Positions 4,739 to 6,715 of a stretch of DNA of 6,715 nt are shown piece after piece (position 1 is the stretch's first letter; each line of letters opens with the position of its first letter). The stretch lies in the NCBI GenBank assembly GCA_946479185.1, contig CAMLFF010000180.1:1-6715 (forward strand), read 5' to 3'. The notes beneath the pieces were generated by a model. That model saw only the letters and a program-made list of their open reading frames with translations. It was not told the origin of the DNA and searched no databases. The stretch comes from an uncultured Sphingobium sp. Lineage in GTDB: Bacteria > Pseudomonadota > Alphaproteobacteria > Sphingomonadales > Sphingomonadaceae. The translations under genes were made by a program, and so were the position numbers.

Positions 4739-6031
4739 GATCGCGAAGATCGCCACGGCGAAGGTGATGAGGTTGAGCGGAACGCCGACCCTCACGAAAT
4801 CCATATAGCGATAGCCCGCCATCTGATAGACGATCACATTGGTCTGATAGCCAAAGGGCGTGGCGAAGGCGGCACTGCCCGCCATCATGACGGCGACGAG
4901 AAACGGGCGCGGGCTGACGCCGAGGCTCTCCGCCAGCGCGACCGCGATAGGCGTAACCAGCACCGCGACCGTGGCGTTGGAGAGCAATTCCGTCAGCACC
5001 ATCGTGATGAGATACAGAATGATGAGGGCCGTGACTGGCCCCAGCTCAAACACCGAGCCGATCAGCGCTGCCGTGGCGGAAGCGGCCAGGCCACTTTCCT
5101 CCATCGCGATGCCGATCACCACCATGCCAGCGATCAGGATGAGGATATCCGGCTTGAGACCGCCATAGGCCTGATCGGCTGTGATGACCCGCAGAAGGAT
5201 CAACAGCACGGCACCGGCGAAGGCGGAGGCGGCAATTGGCGCGATGCCAATGGCCGCAACGGCAATCGCACCGATGAAAATGGCGCCTGCAATGGCCGCC
5301 TTTACGGGCTGGAACGGGCGCGGCTCGGCAAACAGCTCGGCATGGCCAACCTGTGCGCCGCCGACGCTCATGTCAGGATCATAGCTTAGCTTCGCCATCG
5401 CCTCATCCTCCGGCCCGAGGGTCTTTTTCATCAGCCGCGCGCTGAACAGAAAGAGGTAGATGCCGCCCGCAATCGCCATCGGCAGGCCCACGGGCGTAAT
5501 CTCGAAAATGCCGAAGCGCGGCTGGCCCGCTTTGCTAGCCATGTCATCCACAAGCAGATTGGTGGAGGTGCCAATGAGCGTGCAGCATCCTGCGAGCACT
5601 GTGATGTAGGACAGCGGCATTAGGTAAAGCTTGGGTGATTTTTTGAGCGTGAGCGCGACATCGCGGATCACCGGAGCACCAAGCACCACGATTGGCGTGC
5701 TGTTGAGGAAGCAGGAGACGCAGCCGATTGCCGTGAGCAATATCCAGATACCGACCGTGCCTGCCCGTTTACAAAGGCTCACGCCAGCCGCAATCGCACG
5801 GTCCAGCAGGCCAGAAAGCTCAAGCGCATAGGCAATGACGAACAAGGAGGCGAGGGCGATGATCGCCGGGCTCGCGAAGGCGCTTTGCACCTCCACCGGG
5901 CGCACCACGCCGGTCATCAGCAGGACAGCGGCCCCGCTGAGCGCGACGACATCCGAGCGCACCTTGTCCCAGATCAGCGCGCCGACGACCGCTGCCAGCA
6001 CGACAAGCGTCAAGATTTGATCGATGTTCAT
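4718..6031 (-). CDS. SLC13-type (DASS/ion-transporter superfamily) permease without RCK_C domains
   Basis: A 437-aa inner-membrane transporter with about ten to twelve hydrophobic segments and the two inverted repeats of the SLC13/ion-transporter superfamily. Repeat one carries FLNSTPIVV (108-116) and the hairpin-tip GTSTN (154-158). Repeat two carries TELLSNATVAV (347-357) and ATPFGYQTN (390-398), followed by the typical GYRYMDFVRVGVPLNL. These regions form the substrate and cation sites in the family, whose known cargo includes dicarboxylates, sulfate and other anions; the cargo here cannot be assigned. Close relatives of about 600 aa usually hold two TrkA-C (RCK_C) domains between the repeats. 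Here only a loop of about 45 residues (197-243) is present, so this is a short form. Start 6031 is preferred over 6160, because the extra 43 residues are hydrophilic and lack family character, and 6160 would overlap the divergent gene. No good ribosome-binding site precedes 6031. Confidence 0.88.
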   Translation of the reverse strand: MNIDQILTLVVLAAVVGALIWDKVRSDVVALSGAAVLLMTGVVRPVEVQSAFASPAIIALASLFVIAYALELSGLLDRAIAAGVSLCKRAGTVGIWILLTAIGCVSCFLNSTPIVVLGAPVIRDVALTLKKSPKLYLMPLSYITVLAGCCTLIGTSTNLLVDDMASKAGQPRFGIFEITPVGLPMAIAGGIYLFLFSARLMKKTLGPEDEAMAKLSYDPDMSVGGAQVGHAELFAEPRPFQPVKAAIAGAIFIGAIAVAAIGIAPIAASAFAGAVLLILLRVITADQAYGGLKPDILILIAGMVVIGIAMEESGLAASATAALIGSVFELGPVTALIILYLITMVLTELLSNATVAVLVTPIAVALAESLGVSPRPFLVAVMMAGSAAFATPFGYQTNVIVYQMAGYRYMDFVRVGVPLNLITFAVAIFAILIFFPF

Positions 6032-6078
6032 CCGGCGCGCGAGCGCCCAGTCGCCAGCTTTTTGCCCTGATCGATCAT
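6028..6078 (-). CDS. Possible 16-aa leader peptide upstream of the permease
   Basis: On the minus strand, ATG at 6078 is preceded by AAGG six nucleotides upstream. It opens a 16-codon frame, MIDQGKKLATGRSRAG, whose TGA (6028-6030) overlaps the permease start as ATGA. The permease itself lacks a clear ribosome-binding site, so coupled translation is conceivable. The peptide has no recognised attenuator-type codon run. It may be a chance frame. Confidence 0.3.
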   Translation of the reverse strand: MIDQGKKLATGRSRAG

Positions 6079-6107
6079 GCCCTGCCTTAACCTTCTTTCC
6101 GATCAGG
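6066..6107. repeat. Inverted repeat in the divergent spacer upstream of the permease
   Basis: CCTGATCG (6066-6073) and CGATCAGG (6100-6107) are perfect 8-bp inverted copies 26 bp apart. The inner-left arm is part of a 10-bp palindrome, TGATCGATCA (6068-6077). In the permease transcript this would be a stem whose loop holds the AAGG and ATG of the possible leader peptide. As DNA it could be a pair of operator half-sites between the divergent genes. Confidence 0.4.
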
Positions 6108-6154
6108 ACCAAATTCGGTCTGGAGCCTGTCGATTCTTTTGCTATCAAGTGTTT

Positions 6155-6715
6155 ATGCAAGAGCCAAGCCTACGCACCAGCCGTCTCGCACTTGCCGGGG
6201 GAATCGCCGCCGCGCTCGTTGTGGGAAGCGGCGGCTTCCTCCTCGGGCGTGCGACGACCGAGCGGACCGAAATTGTGGCGGCGCCGGCTCCTGTGACGGC
6301 ACCCACGCCTGCGCCGAAGCCCAGCCCCGCCACCCGCACCATCCTTGGCCGTGCTGATCTGATCGCGCTGGCCAGCAAGGCTGCCGATGCCGCTGCGGCT
6401 GGAAGCGATCCTGGTGCGGCGCTCGCCGATGCGGTCGGGCAGCGTTTTGAGGTGCGATTGCCTTTCGGTTGCGAGGGGCCTGCGGACGAGGAGAGCAAGG
6501 CGCCAATGCGCTGGCGCTATGACGCGAAGGACAAGGCTTTGCGCGTTCAGGCAGCGCCGGTCGCATGGTCAGCAGGCGACTGGTGGCGGCAAGATGCGCC
6601 TGCGGGTCTGGAAACGATCGAGGGGTTCTGGATCGCTCGCCCCTGGACGACGAGCGAAGCGTGCCCGCGCGGGGCGGGGAGACCTGCGGCGCTGGGGGCG
6701 GATGCTGTGACGCTG
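6155..6715 (+). CDS. Membrane-anchored alanine-rich hypothetical protein, 3' end outside window
   Basis: An open frame of 187 codons starts at ATG 6155 and runs off the right edge without a stop. The protein begins MQEPSLRTSR, followed by one hydrophobic helix (about residues 11-31, LALAGGIAAALVVGSGGFLL). An Ala/Pro/Thr linker (42-60) follows, then a region that looks folded: LGRADLIALASKAADAA (64-80), FEVRLPFGCEGP (98-109), MRWRYDAKDKALRVQ (118-132) and a Trp-rich GDWWRQ (141-146). This is a type II anchor topology, with most of the protein in the periplasm. Cys106 and Cys170 could be a disulfide pair. I do not recognise the family. No Shine-Dalgarno sequence is seen before the ATG; TATCAA (6143-6148) could be a -10 element, giving a very short or leaderless transcript. 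The minus-strand reading of the same DNA is low-complexity and was rejected. Confidence 0.75.
   Translation, partial: MQEPSLRTSRLALAGGIAAALVVGSGGFLLGRATTERTEIVAAPAPVTAPTPAPKPSPATRTILGRADLIALASKAADAAAAGSDPGAALADAVGQRFEVRLPFGCEGPADEESKAPMRWRYDAKDKALRVQAAPVAWSAGDWWRQDAPAGLETIEGFWIARPWTTSEACPRGAGRPAALGADAVTL

Noticed and set aside
6032..6160. 43-residue N-terminal extension of the permease
   Set aside because: The extension is hydrophilic and basic, lies over the divergent spacer, and would overlap the start of the plus-strand gene at 6155. Family proteins begin close to the first membrane helix, as at 6031.
6145..6566. Overlapping minus-strand frames of 117 and 137 codons at the right end
   Set aside because: They are low-complexity Ala/Ser/Arg/Pro translations. 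The plus-strand frame from 6155 has a proper membrane anchor and protein-like composition.

Overview
The window looks like chromosomal DNA of a high-GC alphaproteobacterium, most likely a sphingomonad (Sphingobium, Novosphingobium or Sphingomonas type). This rests on GC-rich third codon positions, weak Shine-Dalgarno sites, a Tat-exported type-B carboxylesterase, and the general look of the small hypothetical proteins. It is inference from memory, not a database match. No tRNA, rRNA, insertion sequence, integrase, CRISPR array or phage gene was seen.

Layout, left to right. Positions 1-127 are a leader with a possible promoter and a five-codon minigene. A 71-aa soluble protein of unknown function (128-343) follows, then a short MgtC/SapB-family membrane protein (387-872). 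A 48-aa Lys/Trp-rich protein lies on the minus strand at 900-1046. A 212-bp divergent spacer holding a perfect palindrome and a GC-rich hairpin separates it from an 89-aa two-helix membrane protein (1259-1528). Next come two genes 22 bp apart: a Tat-exported type-B carboxylesterase (1639-3300) and a Sec-exported protein made of two NTF2-like halves (3323-4309). A DUF2322-like soluble protein (4385-4738) overlaps tail to tail by 21 bp with a minus-strand SLC13-type permease (4718-6031). A 123-bp divergent spacer with an inverted repeat leads to the start of an unknown membrane-anchored protein (6155 to the right edge, incomplete).

The only clear functional unit is the esterase plus NTF2-like pair. 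Both are predicted to be exported, so they probably act on the same ester substrate class in the periplasm, though neither substrate nor product can be read from the sequence. The MgtC-like protein and the SLC13 permease are ordinary inner-membrane proteins of unassigned substrate.

Most of the window is ordinary. The points worth a second look are the exported pair, the internal duplication in its second gene, an altered nucleophile elbow in the esterase, two short upstream ORFs whose stop codons overlap the next start as ATGA, a small minus-strand gene under a palindrome, and the 21-bp convergent overlap. I did not find convincing evidence of a new biological system.
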